Positions 32,045-47,436 are shown, numbered from the stretch's first letter. The stretch: 64,000 nt of DNA from Impatiens glandulifera (GCF_907164915.1 NC_061866.1:45386320-45450319), one strand, 5' to 3'. Translations and numbers: made by a program. Notes: a model not told the origin generated them from the sequence alone.

Positions 32045-33132
32045 CAGGGGTGGAGCCACCCATGGGCTAGGGTGGGCTCCAGCCCCACCTAAATTAAAAT
32101 CCTAAAAGAAATTTTTTTATATATGTGTTTAACATGTTAGTCTTAGCCCAGTTGGCTATGTTATTGAATTGTGAATATGAGGTCATGTGATTAAACCTTG
32201 GCCTCACCTTTAACTTATTTTATTTTAAAATTATATTTATATAATAATTATACATTATTTTTTATTTATTTTAATATAATTAATAATACAAATTATTTAT
32301 AAGGGTAAAATATAAAAATTAAAACAATAATAATAGTGTTTTATATTTCTTAATTTTAAACTATTTCAAAAATTTATAAGAAAATATAAATTAATATTAA
32401 TAAACAAGTTAAAAAAAAGAATTTGATATCCCTATTCAATAACTTAACAAATCTCCTAGAATTGATGTTGATGTAAGTTCTCTTAAACTTGATCCAACAT
32501 TACGTATTCCGATATGAAAATATCATTTTAATCAAATGGATAAAATTAGACGAGCTTATATCAAGATGGGGTCATATCAACCTTTTAAGGATGAGTACCC
32601 GCCGACCAAATTTGGAAATCAAAATCGACGGTTCCAAAGTCATTGGTTTAACAAATTTACTTGGTTAGAATACTCATTTTTATAAAGATGCTGCTTTTTG
32701 TTTCCCATGTTTCTTGTTTTAACATAAGCAACCCCAAAAACCTACATTTACAATAGATGGATTCAAATATTGAAAGCGAGTTAATGATGAAGATATATGC
32801 TTTTTTTGTTATGCATATATGATATAATATTTCACCACATAATAGGGCAGTTGAATATCTTGATAATCTAATGAATATCCCTGTCATATTAACAAAGTAC
32901 TAAATACACAGTCTTTAGATGAAAAACAAAATAACAGATTACGGCTTACAGCAACTATTGAAAGCACTCAGTGGCTCACTTTGCAAGCGTGTGCATTGAG
33001 AGGGAATGACGAGTTTCCATCTTCTAATAATCGTGGAAATTTTATTGAAAAAAAAGCGGAACATAGAAAGTTAAATCTGAGATGCAAGTTGAAGTCAGCC
33101 CCAGGTAATTTTTCATTCGAGCTCCGCCCCTG
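32045..33132. mobile_element. hAT transposon with 8-bp target duplication
   Basis: The 1088-bp element starts CAGGGGTGGAGC and ends GCTCCGCCCCTG, i.e. 12-bp terminal inverted repeats with one mismatch. It is flanked on both sides by the direct repeat AATGCACT (32037-32044 and 33133-33140). An 8-bp target duplication with CAGGGGYGGAGC ends is characteristic of plant hAT elements. The interior holds a broken transposase remnant and, at about 32128-32205, a tRNA-like patch (TAGCCCAGTTGGC ... GTGATTAAACC). It is therefore non-autonomous. Confidence 0.9.
32430..33075 (+). pseudogene. Broken hAT transposase (TTF zinc finger N-terminus)
   Basis: Conceptual translation shows the N-terminal signature of plant TTF-finger hAT transposases in order. 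These are LDPTLRIPI, then after a stop KYHFNQMDKIRRAYIKMG, SYQPFKDEYPP, RRFQSHWF, TWLEYS; after another stop and a shift, KDAAFCFPCFLF; and near the end ALRGNDEFPSSNNRGNFIE. Intact relatives have xDPGLRxPI, RRAYLxKGPxQP, FCFxCyLF and FRGHDExxxSxNRGNFLEL at these places. At least two in-frame stops and frameshifts are visible. The catalytic core and dimerisation domain are absent, so no active enzyme can be made. Confidence 0.8.
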
Positions 33133-33399
33133 AATGCACTTGTTTTTTTTTTTTTTTTTTTTTGTTAGTATTTGCTAAAAACTAATTATCTTTGTTAGTT
33201 GGAATTGGTCATATGCACTATGAAAATATGAAATCTTTGATATACAAAATTATATTCAAATCTATAATTATATCTTCTTTATTTGTAGTTGTAGAATATA
33301 GATCTCTTATTGGTTAGGAAACAGAGTAATGACCCATTATGGTTTCCATTGTTGTCTCTAACAATACTATCATGTAAATCGGTTTCCCAATTGTGTCTT

Positions 33400-34847
<1,448 letters not shown>

Positions 34848-34884
34848 CTTTACTATTTCTTTTCCACAAGGCAGGAAAACTGAA

Positions 34885-34897
34885 GACTGTGTGAAGA
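34885..34897 (-). promoter_or_regulatory. Conserved reductase upstream element (copy 3)
   Basis: TCTTCACACAGTC on the minus strand, 38 bases before the ATG. It differs by one base from the element of copies 2, 4 and 5. Confidence 0.35.
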
Positions 34898-36420
34898 CAG
34901 AATAACAATATATAGAGAAGAAAATTGTTATGAGGGTCGGCCATCCTACAAGAAAATGGTTAGGCACTTTAAATCTGTGATCACAGTCATATATGAAAAA
35001 GACAGTTTTATGTCATTTTGTATTGTTGTTTGAACAGGTAATTTGTTTTTATTTCTGTTTCATATAAATGGTTGATTAGGTTTACATCCTTCATTTCAAA
35101 AATAATGAGCCTATTGATTTATTTGTATATAATGCAATATCATTAGATTAATATTTCTGTTTCACATTTCTTTCTTAGTTTGTCAATTCTCTATCTATTT
35201 TTAACATAAAAAAATATCAATATTACTTTTAAAAACAGATTATACTACCATCACAAATGAGAAACTAAAGTTAAGAATTAGGCTTGTGGCCTAAACTATT
35301 TGTGGAGCTGGAGACTGGACACGAGAAAGTGATGGGCAGCCGATTGGTGCTTTGTATGAGGAAAAAGAAGATTTTTTACAATGTTTTTATTGATTTATAT
35401 ACATGTTCATAGAATTAATTTTGTTCTTGATATAAGGGATTAGATTTATAATTAAATCTCTTTTTGGTTTCAGGATTAGAGTTATAATTATCAATCTCTT
35501 TAATCCTTGCAATCTTCTTTATTCGTAGTTCAGTTTTTCGAGAGTTTGATTTTGGATGTGCCACAAAGTTTTCTTCCTTAACAACGTCTATTTTCACATT
35601 AGGAAGAAGAACAAACTAAATGAAAAATATGAAGTTACCTTATGGGACTTTACAGAACTTGTGCAATCATTCTGCATGACTCTGCATTAGTCCATTTAAC
35701 AATACTGATTAACTTGTGAAATTGTCACATTCTCCTTGTGTCCAAGGGAGATCACTTCATCAAAAGCAAAAATTAGATCAAAGTTATCTTATAAATACCT
35801 TCTTCATCCAAAGAACAGCATATTCGGGTAACAAAAATCAAAACATTAAACAATCTTTTAATGTGACCCTCTTATTTTGGGTCAACCAGAAATAACAAAA
35901 GCACTTAATTGTGTAATTATTGAAAAGATCATATATTTTTTTTTTTTAATTTAAAAAGTTTACATGTTAAATGTTTTTTTTTTAAATATATATATAGGAA
36001 TTTAATTAAAATTGAATGTCCATTATTGTGGAATTGAAATGCACCTTTAAATACTGATATTTGTAATTCTCTATATTTTGATTTGGAAGGAATTTGAGTT
36101 TGTAGCTTAATTTTTAAATACTTCTCATTTTGAACATTCATTGGGATATAATTTGAGAAGAATTTGATTTTTTGCCTTTCATTCAAGACATTTGAGGGAA
36201 GTAATTTTGTATCCTAATATTTCATTAAATTATTTCACCATTTGGCAATGGCTATTTTTTGTGTGTTTAATTTTGTATCAAACTAATTTGTATATTCATC
36301 TTTTTCATTTTGTTAAATCTCTATGTACTTTGAAATTAAAATAATATTTTAAAATCAGAACACTTTACACAATTACAAAAACAAAAAACACCATATAATT
36401 GGAAACAATTGTGTCCTTTT
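34898..36420. other. Spacer between reductase copies 3 and 4
   Basis: About 34990-35330 shares ordered landmarks with 48970-49430 and, in part, with 51120-51380. Examples are GTCATTTTGTATTGTTGTTTGAAC, AATGAGCCTATT, a TCTCTATCTAT block with ACATAAAAAA, and a GGAGCTGGA block. It is ancestral intergenic sequence of the array. The remainder, 35340-36420, is AT-rich with no supported gene. Confidence 0.5.
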
Positions 36421-37740
<1,320 letters not shown>

Positions 37741-37779
37741 CTATCCCTTCCCCAATCTGCAGGACAGGAAAACTGAGAA

Positions 37780-37792
37780 GAATGTGTGAAGA
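37780..37792 (-). promoter_or_regulatory. Conserved reductase upstream element (copy 4)
   Basis: TCTTCACACATTC on the minus strand, 58 bases before the ATG, next to a CAGTTTTCCTGTCC block also seen near copies 3 and 5. Confidence 0.4.
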
Positions 37793-37845
37793 CTATAACA
37801 GTAAGTTAGATATTATTCCTATATAAATTTATGTAATATATAGGG

Positions 37846-37975
37846 AAATTTGAGAAATGACCCAAATAATTACATATTTTTTTAATTTTTTTTAAATGAC
37901 AGTGACTTTACAAAAATGATATTTTCGGACGAAAATACTTATCTGTGTTGCGGACGCGGATGACCTTAATATATA
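37846..37975. mobile_element. Truncated copy of the AAATTTGANGAAATGACCC MITE
   Basis: It begins AGGGAAATTTGAGAAATGACCC, as in the elements at 15957 and 51780. It continues with the family's TTTACAAAAATGA and GGACGAAAAT blocks and a GTTGCGGACGCGG core. No matching right end is seen, so it is truncated. It marks the left edge of the material that separates copies 4 and 5. Confidence 0.5.
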
Positions 37976-38205
37976 TACATATTTATTTATTTATTTTTTT
38001 CATTTTTTCATTTTTTTTCTTTCTCATTCTCTCACTTCTCAGTGTTATCCCCATTCTCTCTAAATCCTAAACGGCGAGCGAAAGACAACACAACACACAA
38101 CGACGAATACAACACAAACACACAACAACGAACACAATGACGAACAAAACGACATGGTACGCGAAGACAAATTTCCCAGATCTAGTGAGCTTCAACATGA
38201 TATCA

Positions 38206-38240
38206 TCGCGAAACATGGAAGGCGAAGAGGCGACAACACG
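38206..38240. repeat. Left flank unit of a GC-rich minisatellite
   Basis: AAACATGGAAGGCGAAGAGG followed by CGACAACACG matches the unit repeated at 39318-39450 on the other side of the copia pair. This indicates that the copia sequences split a pre-existing tandem repeat. Confidence 0.6.
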
Positions 38241-38716
38241 TGTTAGGATTTGTATATCTTGTTGAGTTATGGAGTCTACACTTATAATAAACTCTACAAT
38301 TGTTTATTAGAGTTTATTGAGTTTGTATTTGGTTTGGACTTGGGTCTGAGCAAAAGTTATTTAGGTTTTATTACATTAATGTTTACCTTATAAATATGTG
38401 ATTATTAAGGGTTTACATTAACTAGACATAATTTCAGAGAGATAAAGTGTGATGCAAAAATTATGTATTCATTTTTTTTTCATAGTGAAATCTAGTGGCG
38501 GTTGAAGTGGACGTAACTCATTTTGAGTGAACCACTATAAATATGTGTTTCTTGTGTTCTTATTTCTTGAGTTTTTTACAGATCGCTTCAAGCAGATCGG
38601 ATTTGGGAGATACAAATCCTAACAACTAGTATCAGAGCAATTAGGCTAGATCTGAGCATTAGAAACGATAGCAAGCGAGAGTAGTATAGGACATGGAATT
38701 GGAAGGTTCAGACAAC
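38241..38716 (+). mobile_element. Ty1/copia 5' LTR, PBS and leader (copy A)
   Basis: The LTR 38241-38624 (384 bp) runs from TGTTAGGATTTGTAT to ATACAAATCCTAACA, so it has 15-bp inverted ends and TG...CA termini. It is followed at once by ACTAGTATCAGAGC, which matches the initiator-tRNA-Met primer site (TGGTATCAGAGC) with one change. The leader then reaches ATG at 38694 with the first gag codons MELEGSDN, typical of copia gag. Homology stops near 38716, where copy B begins in the opposite direction. Confidence 0.85.
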
Positions 38717-39292
38717 TCCACAAACCTTCCTATCAAGGAGTTTCCATTCAGCTTCATTCATCTTCTTTAGTTTCTCACTCAAAGGAACATGAAGCGTCTT
38801 TCTATAGAGATAATCTTTCAGAAGACATAATTTGTCCCATCGAATCTTCCAATCCCATGTCATATACTGTTCTCGTTTGCCATCGTTTCTAATGCTCAGA
38901 TCTAGCATAATTTCTCTAATATCAGTTGTTAGGATTTGTATCTCCCAAATTCGACTTGTTTGAAACGATCTGTAAAAAAACTCAAGAAAGAAGAACACAA
39001 GAATACACAGATTTATATTGGTTCACTCAAATTAAGCTACTTCTATTTTAGTGCCACCAGATTTATGAAGAAGAAGAATGAATATAGAGTTTTTGTCTCT
39101 CACTTTATCTCTCTAGAATTATGTATTCACTATATAAACCATTTATAATCACATATTTATAGGGTAAACATTCAGATAATAAAACCTAAATAATTTTTGG
39201 TCAGGCCCAAGCCCAAAATCAAATACAAATCCAATAAAATCTAATTAACAATTATAGAGTTTATTATAAGTGTAGACTCCATAACTCAACAA
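38717..39292 (-). mobile_element. Ty1/copia LTR, leader and gag start (copy B, inverted)
   Basis: On the minus strand, an LTR (39292-38927) of the same family as copy A lacks its first ~18 bases. A diverged primer site (CTGATATTAGAG) and leader follow, then a gag N-terminal frame with WDWKIRWDKLCLLKDYL and YRKTLHVPLSEK and EAEWKLLDRKV. These match the usual copia gag (WKxQxxDYLYxKxLxxPL ... EWxLLDRxxLGVI). There is an internal deletion after the first codons and truncation at about 38717. It cannot encode a protein. Confidence 0.8.
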
Positions 39293-39296
39293 TATG

Positions 39297-39450
39297 GTTG
39301 TAGCACAGTCGCAACACACAAAACATGGAAGGCGAAGAGGCGGCAACATGGTCGCGACACACGAAACGTGGAAGGCGAAGAGGCGGCACGGTCACGTCAT
39401 GCAACCGCATGGATGGCAAAGAGGCGGCACGGTCGCGGCACGCGGTAGTG
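39297..39450. repeat. Degenerate ~43-bp GC-rich minisatellite
   Basis: At least three units share GGAAGGCGAAGAGGCGGCA or close variants, with CACGGTCGCGGCAC-type tails. They are far more GC-rich than the surroundings. Open frames on both strands come from composition and have no supporting homology. Confidence 0.65.
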
Positions 39451-39764
39451 TGTATTTTGCTCATGTGTATTGTCCCATTGTCAAATTAAAATTCCAAATT
39501 GTGGAATTTTAGATATTTTTTTTCAATTTTCATAATTTGTGACTTGTAATTGTTTAAATTTTATTTCAAGGTAATTAATTATAATCAATTTTTAAGTTGA
39601 TTATTAAAATTCGTAACTTAATGGGAAAAGAGAAGTCGTCACTTGATATTAAAAATCAAAATATTTTTTTATGTTTATAAATGTAAGTTTATTAGAAATT
39701 CTTGTTGGGTTCGATGTTTGGTTATACTCGGGAAAAGGCTACCGCACTATATCATTTGTATCCG

Positions 39765-39930
39765 TTAAAGACCGGAAACTAAACTGAAAACCGTATTTGA
39801 ATTCGAATCGGTTTAGAATTCGATTCAAAAATCGAAAATGTAATTCGAATTCGGTTTATTCGAATTCAGTGAATTTAAATTCGTCTGGATATTCGGTTCA
39901 GATCAAATATTGAATACCCGAGAGTGGTTC
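39765..39930. repeat. Dispersed TTCGAATTCGGTT repeat, copy 1
   Basis: A block with AACCGTATTTGAATTCGAAT, AAAATGTAATTCGAATTCGG and GATATTCGGTTCAGATCAAA recurs in the same orientation at 46970-47150 and 47520-47710. Such TTCGG-rich blocks ending near ATTGAACACCC are common non-autonomous transposon sequences in plants. Class not determined. Confidence 0.6.
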
Positions 39931-40818
39931 GGAAGCATGTTGGACCGGCTTTAGACATAGTCTGGGCTGGGGACAACCGGTCTGGGCTTCAATCAACACG
40001 AAGCGAGACTCAGCTACTACAAACCGAGTTTTGGCCTAGTCAAGTCAATTTTTAACCTCTCGAATGCCAAAATTGTAGGTTTTGATTTTTGGCTAGAGGA
40101 CTTCGACCGCGAATCCAAATACATGGGAAGTTTCGTCTCCCTATTTAGAGCTCGTTGATCATATTTCCAACCCGTCATTCAACCGATAAAGGGTTCAATG
40201 GAACTTCGACATAAACATGTTAGAAAACTCATTTTTTCGATCAAAAAGTTTTGACTTGAATTCTGAACTTTCAAAAAACTTCGCTAAGCTTAGTAAGATT
40301 GAAACCAAGCCTTTAAACACGACTAGCTACACATCATACCCATTTTTAACACTCAAATCCATAGTTTTTTTAAAAATTAGACAGAGATGTCTTAATGTCT
40401 TCGGATTTGATTTGAAAAAGTTCCTAAAACTTTTGGGTCAATGTTTTTGAGTCAAACCTAAAATTTTTATTTTTTATTCATGACATTAATTACAGAATGA
40501 ATAATAGTTTACAATGAATTGAAGAACACTCACAAACTTTTGTCCAAGTTTTTGGATGATTTAAAACCGAGCTTAGAAGTTCTATACAAAATTTAAAAAG
40601 GCTTGAAATTTTTAATTGTGGATTTCTTATGGAGATTGATTGATTGATGATGTGAGATTGAGTCCTAGTTGTTTGTTTTCATCCAAAAATTCTTTTAGTA
40701 GGCGTCTTAAGTTGGTTGATGAGCAAGTTGACTGAATTTGGAATAAAAGTCATTGTGACTTTTGTCTTGCCCGGCCAATATATATTCCCTTAGTGATTAG
40801 AATGAGCTATAAACGTAG
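39931..40818. other. Unassigned, probably transposon-derived
   Basis: Moderate-complexity sequence without a supported gene; a short frame at 40217-40450 resembles nothing known. A ~40-base segment at 40515-40555 recurs inverted at 41405-41450 (GTGAGTGTTCTTCAA core), which suggests retrotransposon parts. Confidence 0.3.
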
Positions 40819-40853
40819 GGAAAATGATCACACGGATAATGTGATCATTTTCC
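40819..40853. repeat. Perfect hairpin, 14-bp stem and 7-base loop
   Basis: GGAAAATGATCACA (40819-40832) and its exact complement (40840-40853) flank the loop CGGATAA. The stem is AT-rich and no T-run makes it look like a prokaryote-type terminator. Confidence 0.85.
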
Positions 40854-40874
40854 TTTTTCAAGTTTTCATTTTGG

Positions 40875-40910
40875 TTGAATAATGATGAAGTTAACTTCAT
40901 CATTATTCAA
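40875..40910. repeat. Perfect 36-bp palindrome
   Basis: Bases 40875-40892 are followed with no spacer by their exact reverse complement 40893-40910 (18+18, dyad at GTTAAC). It lies 21 bases after another perfect hairpin. Such loop-free palindromes are unusual in a chromosome because they tend to be lost. Confidence 0.9.
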
Positions 40911-42576
<1,666 letters not shown>

Positions 42577-43029
42577 CCACTACTTTAATTCTTGAATTTA
42601 AGCTAAATAAAAGTTTTGCTATCAATTTGTATGATTGCCAAAATTCTCAATTAATATTTTATTTGTGTGATTTTTTTTTTTATGAAAATATGTAATATAT
42701 AAGAAATAAAAAATTTGAGAGAATATATATATATATTTATTTTTATTATATAGTATTTTAAATATAATTAATTTTGAATAAAGTTAATATATGTTTATTT
42801 ATATTATATTTTAAGAAATAAATAAGGGAGAATATTTTTTAATTTTGTAATTTAATTATGATGAAAGATATAATATATTTTATTATATAAAAATGTTATA
42901 TTTATAAATATAATTAGGATAAAAAATATTTATAAATTTTTTGTTTATATATATATATATATACTAAAATATTTATTTTTATGACATACAATTATGAGTA
43001 TTTATATATTTAAATTTATATTATACAAG

Positions 43030-43060
<31 letters not shown>

Positions 43061-43084
43061 TTTTTTGTATGATGTGAGATTATT
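42577..43084. other. AT-rich spacer, nothing supported
   Basis: AT-rich sequence with short (TA)n runs near 42950 and 43035. No gene or element end is seen. Confidence 0.5.
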
Positions 43085-43290
43085 GGTGTTCAACCGATCC
43101 GGTTAAACGGTTAAATTGTTTCGATTAAGTTTGTTTTAATATTTTATTTTACGAATTGATTAACCGTCCGGTATTGGTATCAGTTTTATCGGTTCTAGGT
43201 TCTAGTTCTTTTGATTTCGGGTCGGTTAACTAGATTTAACGGATAATCGATAAATCAATTTTTAAAACTAATTATGAAATTTTATTAAAT
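43085..43290. repeat. Inverted copy of the left-end CCGGTT repeat
   Basis: The order GATCCGGTTAAACGGTTAAA ... ATTTTACGAATTGATTAACC ... GTTTTATCGGTTCTAGG is the reverse complement of the order seen at 60-240 and 640-790. This makes a third diverged member of that family in the window. Confidence 0.5.
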
Positions 43291-43795
43291 GATTTTTTTC
43301 AAGTCTTTTTATATTATTCTTCATTTTTTCCCTATGTTATATTATATTATATTATTATAATATATTTCATAGATATATTTAAAAATACTTTAATATAATA
43401 TATTATAAGAATCTTTATTTTTTAACTTAACAACTATATAGATTAGAATTAAAAAAATAATTAATTATATATAATTTTAGTTTAAAATTTTGAAATAACT
43501 AATATATATATAAATTATTAAATATTATTTATAAAATAATTAATATATTTATAAAATATAAACATATAATTAAAATAAACAGATAGAAAAATAATTTAAT
43601 AGTAAACCTAAGTGCTTAACCATTAAATAACTAGGTTGATTGCATTTTTTTTAGTTTTTTATCAACCAACTATGATATTTATATATAATTACGAGGAGAG
43701 ATTATATATATTAAAATGAGAATTTTTATTTTTTTAATATTACTAAATATAACATTTAAAATATGTATTTATTTTAAAAAAAGAGTATATATATA

Positions 43796-44425
43796 TAGGG
43801 GTGAATCGGTATGTACTGTATACCTTAATATTTTATTTATACTTTATGCATTACTTAAAATTTCGGTATGCAAAATATGTCTACATTTACCTTACCTTGA
43901 TTTCGGTATATCTTAATTTCGATATACCTTAATTTCGGTATACAAAAAAATAATACATTTACCTTACTTTAATTTTGGTATACCTTATTTTCGGTATCGA
44001 TATTATACCTTTGATACCTAAAAAATATATAAATTTTAAAAAAAATCAATCTCATCGGTAAGGTAGAGATTGCATATATTGAATCAGTAAGGTAGAGATT
44101 GCATATATTGAATAATATTTCAGTATAATTATATTTTGATATTATTTAAAAATTATATTTCTATAATTAAATTAATAGCAAATCTATTTAATTATTCCCT
44201 TATAAGTATTATATATATATTTATATATATTAACTTATAAATACTATTTCGGTATTTCGGTATATCTTGATATAGAAAGTTTTAAAATTTTCATACATTT
44301 ATCATACCAATAATTATGGTATCGGTATCATACCTTACATTTTTTTCGGTATACCTTAAAACTAGATATCTTCGATATATTACGGTACAGTATTTTCGAT
44401 ATACCTTTAATATCGGTAATTTTCT
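43796..44425. repeat. Degenerate TTTCGGTATACCTTA-rich repeat
   Basis: At least a dozen variants of TTTCGGTATACCTTA / CTTAATTTCGGTATA, in both orientations, fill ~630 bases. The block starts near GGGGTGAATCGGTATGTACT. The composition is typical of plant non-autonomous transposons with GGTATACC-rich ends. No coding capacity. Confidence 0.6.
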
Positions 44426-44908
44426 CATCTTAATTATATATTAAGAAATAAATTAAGGTAGAGAATATTTTTTTTATTTTTAATTATATAATTTTGGTGA
44501 GAAATATAAACTTTATATTATATATAAAATGTAATAAAAAAATATGTATATATATATATATATATATAATTATTATATATTGTAAAAAATATTTTCATAA
44601 ATTGTAAAAAATATTTTCATAAATTTCATTCTATGTGTTTCAATTATTTTTGTATAAAATTATGTAAATATATATATATATATATATAAAAATATGTAAA
44701 TATATATATATATTATTTTTATTATATAAAATTTTAAAAATATTTAATTATGAAGTGATTCCATATTTATATCATATTAAAAATTAATAAATATTTTTTT
44801 TTAATTATAGTGAGATATATAATATATATGAGGGAATATATATAAACCCTGCCTGTTTCTTTCTACTTAAAAGTCTATCACTCTTCTTCTTTACAGTTCT
44901 TGCTTACG
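44426..44908 (+). other. AT-rich promoter region of the F-box gene
   Basis: Contains several (TA)n runs. A plausible TATA box (ATATATATAAACC) lies near 44838, about 70 bases before the ATG, followed by a CT-rich leader (CTATCACTCTTCTTC). Confidence 0.45.
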
Positions 44909-46749
44909 ATGAACCCTAACGAAGAAGAAGACGAAGAATGGCTAGAAAAGGAGGATCGAATCAGCGAGCTTCCAGACCACATCATCCACGATATTCTCCG
45001 TTTTTTATCCATTAGATCAGCCGCCCAAACTAAGATCCTTTCACACCGTTGGAAGAATGTTTTTTCTTCCATTCCCGACCTCGATTTCACAACCCTCACA
45101 GATTCTCCGCTTTCAAATCGTCCAACTTTAATGAGATACCAAATGGGTTCCCGATACCAAATAGAACCTCCAACCCATATTAGAGACGTCAATTTCATCA
45201 ACAGTGTTTTCTCTCTCCGCGACAACAATTACTCCATTAGAACTTTAAAATTAAAATCATTCCAATTAACTTCGACAGCCTTCAACTGCCTGATCAAATG
45301 CCCAAAAATCAATGATATAGAAGAGCTAGACGTGAACATGAAGCATGCAGATTACTTCAATATACCGTGGAGCATCATCAATTGTAATTCTTTGAAGGTT
45401 TTAAGTTTAAATATCATGTATCGTAGAATCAAACGCAATCTCAATCTTATCCAACCAATGAACGGAGAGTTCAAATTCCTTAACAAGATGATCCTATGTA
45501 ACGTACCTTTTCTCATTCTATTCCATAATAAGTCCGACATATTCACCGATTCGTCCTTTCCAAATCTGAAGGAGTTGACATTGATATCTTGTCGTCGCAT
45601 GAAAGAGCTTACCTTGAGATGTAGTGGGCTGAAAGATTTAGTCATAAAGAATTGTTTTTTCCTTAATAAATTGGATATCTATGGACTAAAGTTAGAGAAA
45701 TTGAAGGTGGAAAATTGTTTTCCTAATATTAACAACAGCAATAATGTTAAAATTATTGCTCCTATAATTAAGGTTTTGAAATGGGTGGTTATTCCTTCAA
45801 TTCAAAGCCCTAAGGTTTTGGAGATATCAGATGTCTTAGAGAAGGCCGTCATTGGTATATATTCACCTCAACCCTCTGAATACATTATAAAACCAGAAGA
45901 AAAACGCAATTTATCGAATATGATAATTGCTCTATCTCGTGCCAAGTTTTTAAAGCTTAAATATCTATCTATTCAGGTATTATTATTATTATTATTACAT
46001 TAATCTATATTCATTCATGTTAGAGGTGTTACTACTAATGACCTAATTTGAATAATTAATGTTGTTTCCTTTTGCAGGTTTTCTTAAGATATCATGCTAA
46101 AAATATTTTTGTAAATAAATTTGAGAACTTAAGAATACTCAAAATTTCCTTTGAATATTATAAGTTTAACCAGCAATCCAACTTTTCAGAGATGACTATA
46201 ATATTAAAAAATGCTCCCTACCTCCGTACACTTATCATCACAAAAATTTTTATTAAGTGCGATAGGAGGCTTTGTAACTACAATGGGAGTCATGAGGTGA
46301 GTATTACTCTCCACTCAATTATATATTTAATACTCTAAACTATATTTTTAAACAAATTTAAGGTTGGTTATTACTTATTATAATGTTGTTTTAAGTAAAG
46401 CAATACTTTCTTTTGTGATTTGTGGAACTAATTATAGTTGAAATTACATCAACAGTTGAACGGCGACCGAGACGGTGACGGCGATGGCGACGGCGACCAT
46501 GATGATCAAGTTTTGAAATCGAATTCTTTTCTTAATCATCTAAGGACAGTTAAGCTGGTGGGGCTTTTAGAATATGACGAGGATATTGATTTTGCAAAGT
46601 TCTTAATCAATAATGGAAAAGTTCTAGAAGAAATGGTAGTGTGCTTCGGAAAACATAGTAAAATATCTTTGGCTCGTCAGGGAATGATCAAGTCTATGAT
46701 TATGCAATGCTCTCCGGCATCTTTTAAAGCTAGGATTTTATTTCACTGA
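44909..46749 (+). CDS. F-box/LRR/FBD protein
   Basis: Exons 44909-45976, 46078-46296 and 46438-46749; 532 aa. After an acidic start (NPNEEEDEEW) the F-box spans about 16-60, with SELPDHIIHDILRFL and AAQTKILSHRWKNVFSSIPD. A divergent leucine-rich region follows (SFPNLKELTLISCRRMKELT, LKLEKLKVENC). The C-terminal exon carries an FBD-like segment (LINNGKVLEEMVVCFG). F-box proteins give substrate specificity to SCF ubiquitin ligases. This FBD/LRR class is large and fast-evolving in plants, so no target can be named. An acidic Asp-Gly repeat (DGDGDGDGDHDD), encoded by GGCGAC-type repeats at about 46467-46506, is inserted just before the FBD. The gene lies in the block that separates reductase copies 4 and 5, on the opposite strand. 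All frames are open. Confidence 0.85.
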
Positions 46750-46969
46750 ACTGCTTCTCATATTATTATTATTTTTTTACCATTTAAAAAAAAATTAATT
46801 CACGTTTATTTATATTAATGCATGACAAAATACGTTGAATATGTTATAATTATACATGAATTTGATGATATAATAATAATGGTTGGTTTTTAAAGTGGTA
46901 TAAGTTTGTATATTTTATATAATATAATTTTTTTTATATTGAATTACTTGATTTTTTTTATATTTTCAT

Positions 46970-47150
46970 CGGTTCAGTTTTCGGGTTATTCGAGTTTTCG
47001 GTTCGGGTTCTTCGAATTTTTATTTTGTTTAAGCAAATTCGAAAACCAAACCGATTTGAATAAATTCGAATTCAGTTTATTCGAATTCGGTGAATTCAAA
47101 TTCGGTTCGAATTCGGTCGGATATTTGGTTTAGACCAAATATACATCACC
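46970..47150. repeat. Dispersed TTCGAATTCGGTT repeat, copy 2
   Basis: Shares AAATTCGAATTCAGTTTATTC, GAATTCGGTGAATTCAAATT and CGGATATTTGGTTTAGACCA with the copies at 39765 and 47520. A short frame across it is an artefact. Confidence 0.6.
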
Positions 47151-47353
47151 TACCCATAAGATAATTTTTTAAAAATAGTTAACAAAATAAATAAGTTGTT
47201 AAAGAGATCTTATCTACTTAAATTATAAAAAAAAAATATAAATCACGCAAACTTAGCTTAGTGACTAACACCAATATATATATTCGACAATTGAACGACA
47301 AAAGTAAAACAGTGTCGACGACGACAATATATGGCGGTTGAGAGGTGTGAACA

Positions 47354-47436
47354 GCTAGAGAAAGGGAAAAATGAACGAGAGATTATGAATTTAATGTAGA
47401 GAAAGGGAAAAATGAATGAGAGATTATGGATTTAAT
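47354..47436. repeat. ~41-bp tandem duplication
   Basis: Two abutting units begin TAGAGAAAGGGAAAAATGAA and continue through GAGAGATTATGRATTTAATG, differing at two positions. Confidence 0.8.

Noticed and set aside
39264..39512. Open frames on both strands in the GC-rich minisatellite
   Set aside because: Explained by repeat composition; the frames are unrelated on each strand and match no family.
40819..40853. Hairpin as a transcription terminator
   Set aside because: Eukaryotic context, no gene ends next to it and no U-run logic applies; reported only as a structural repeat.
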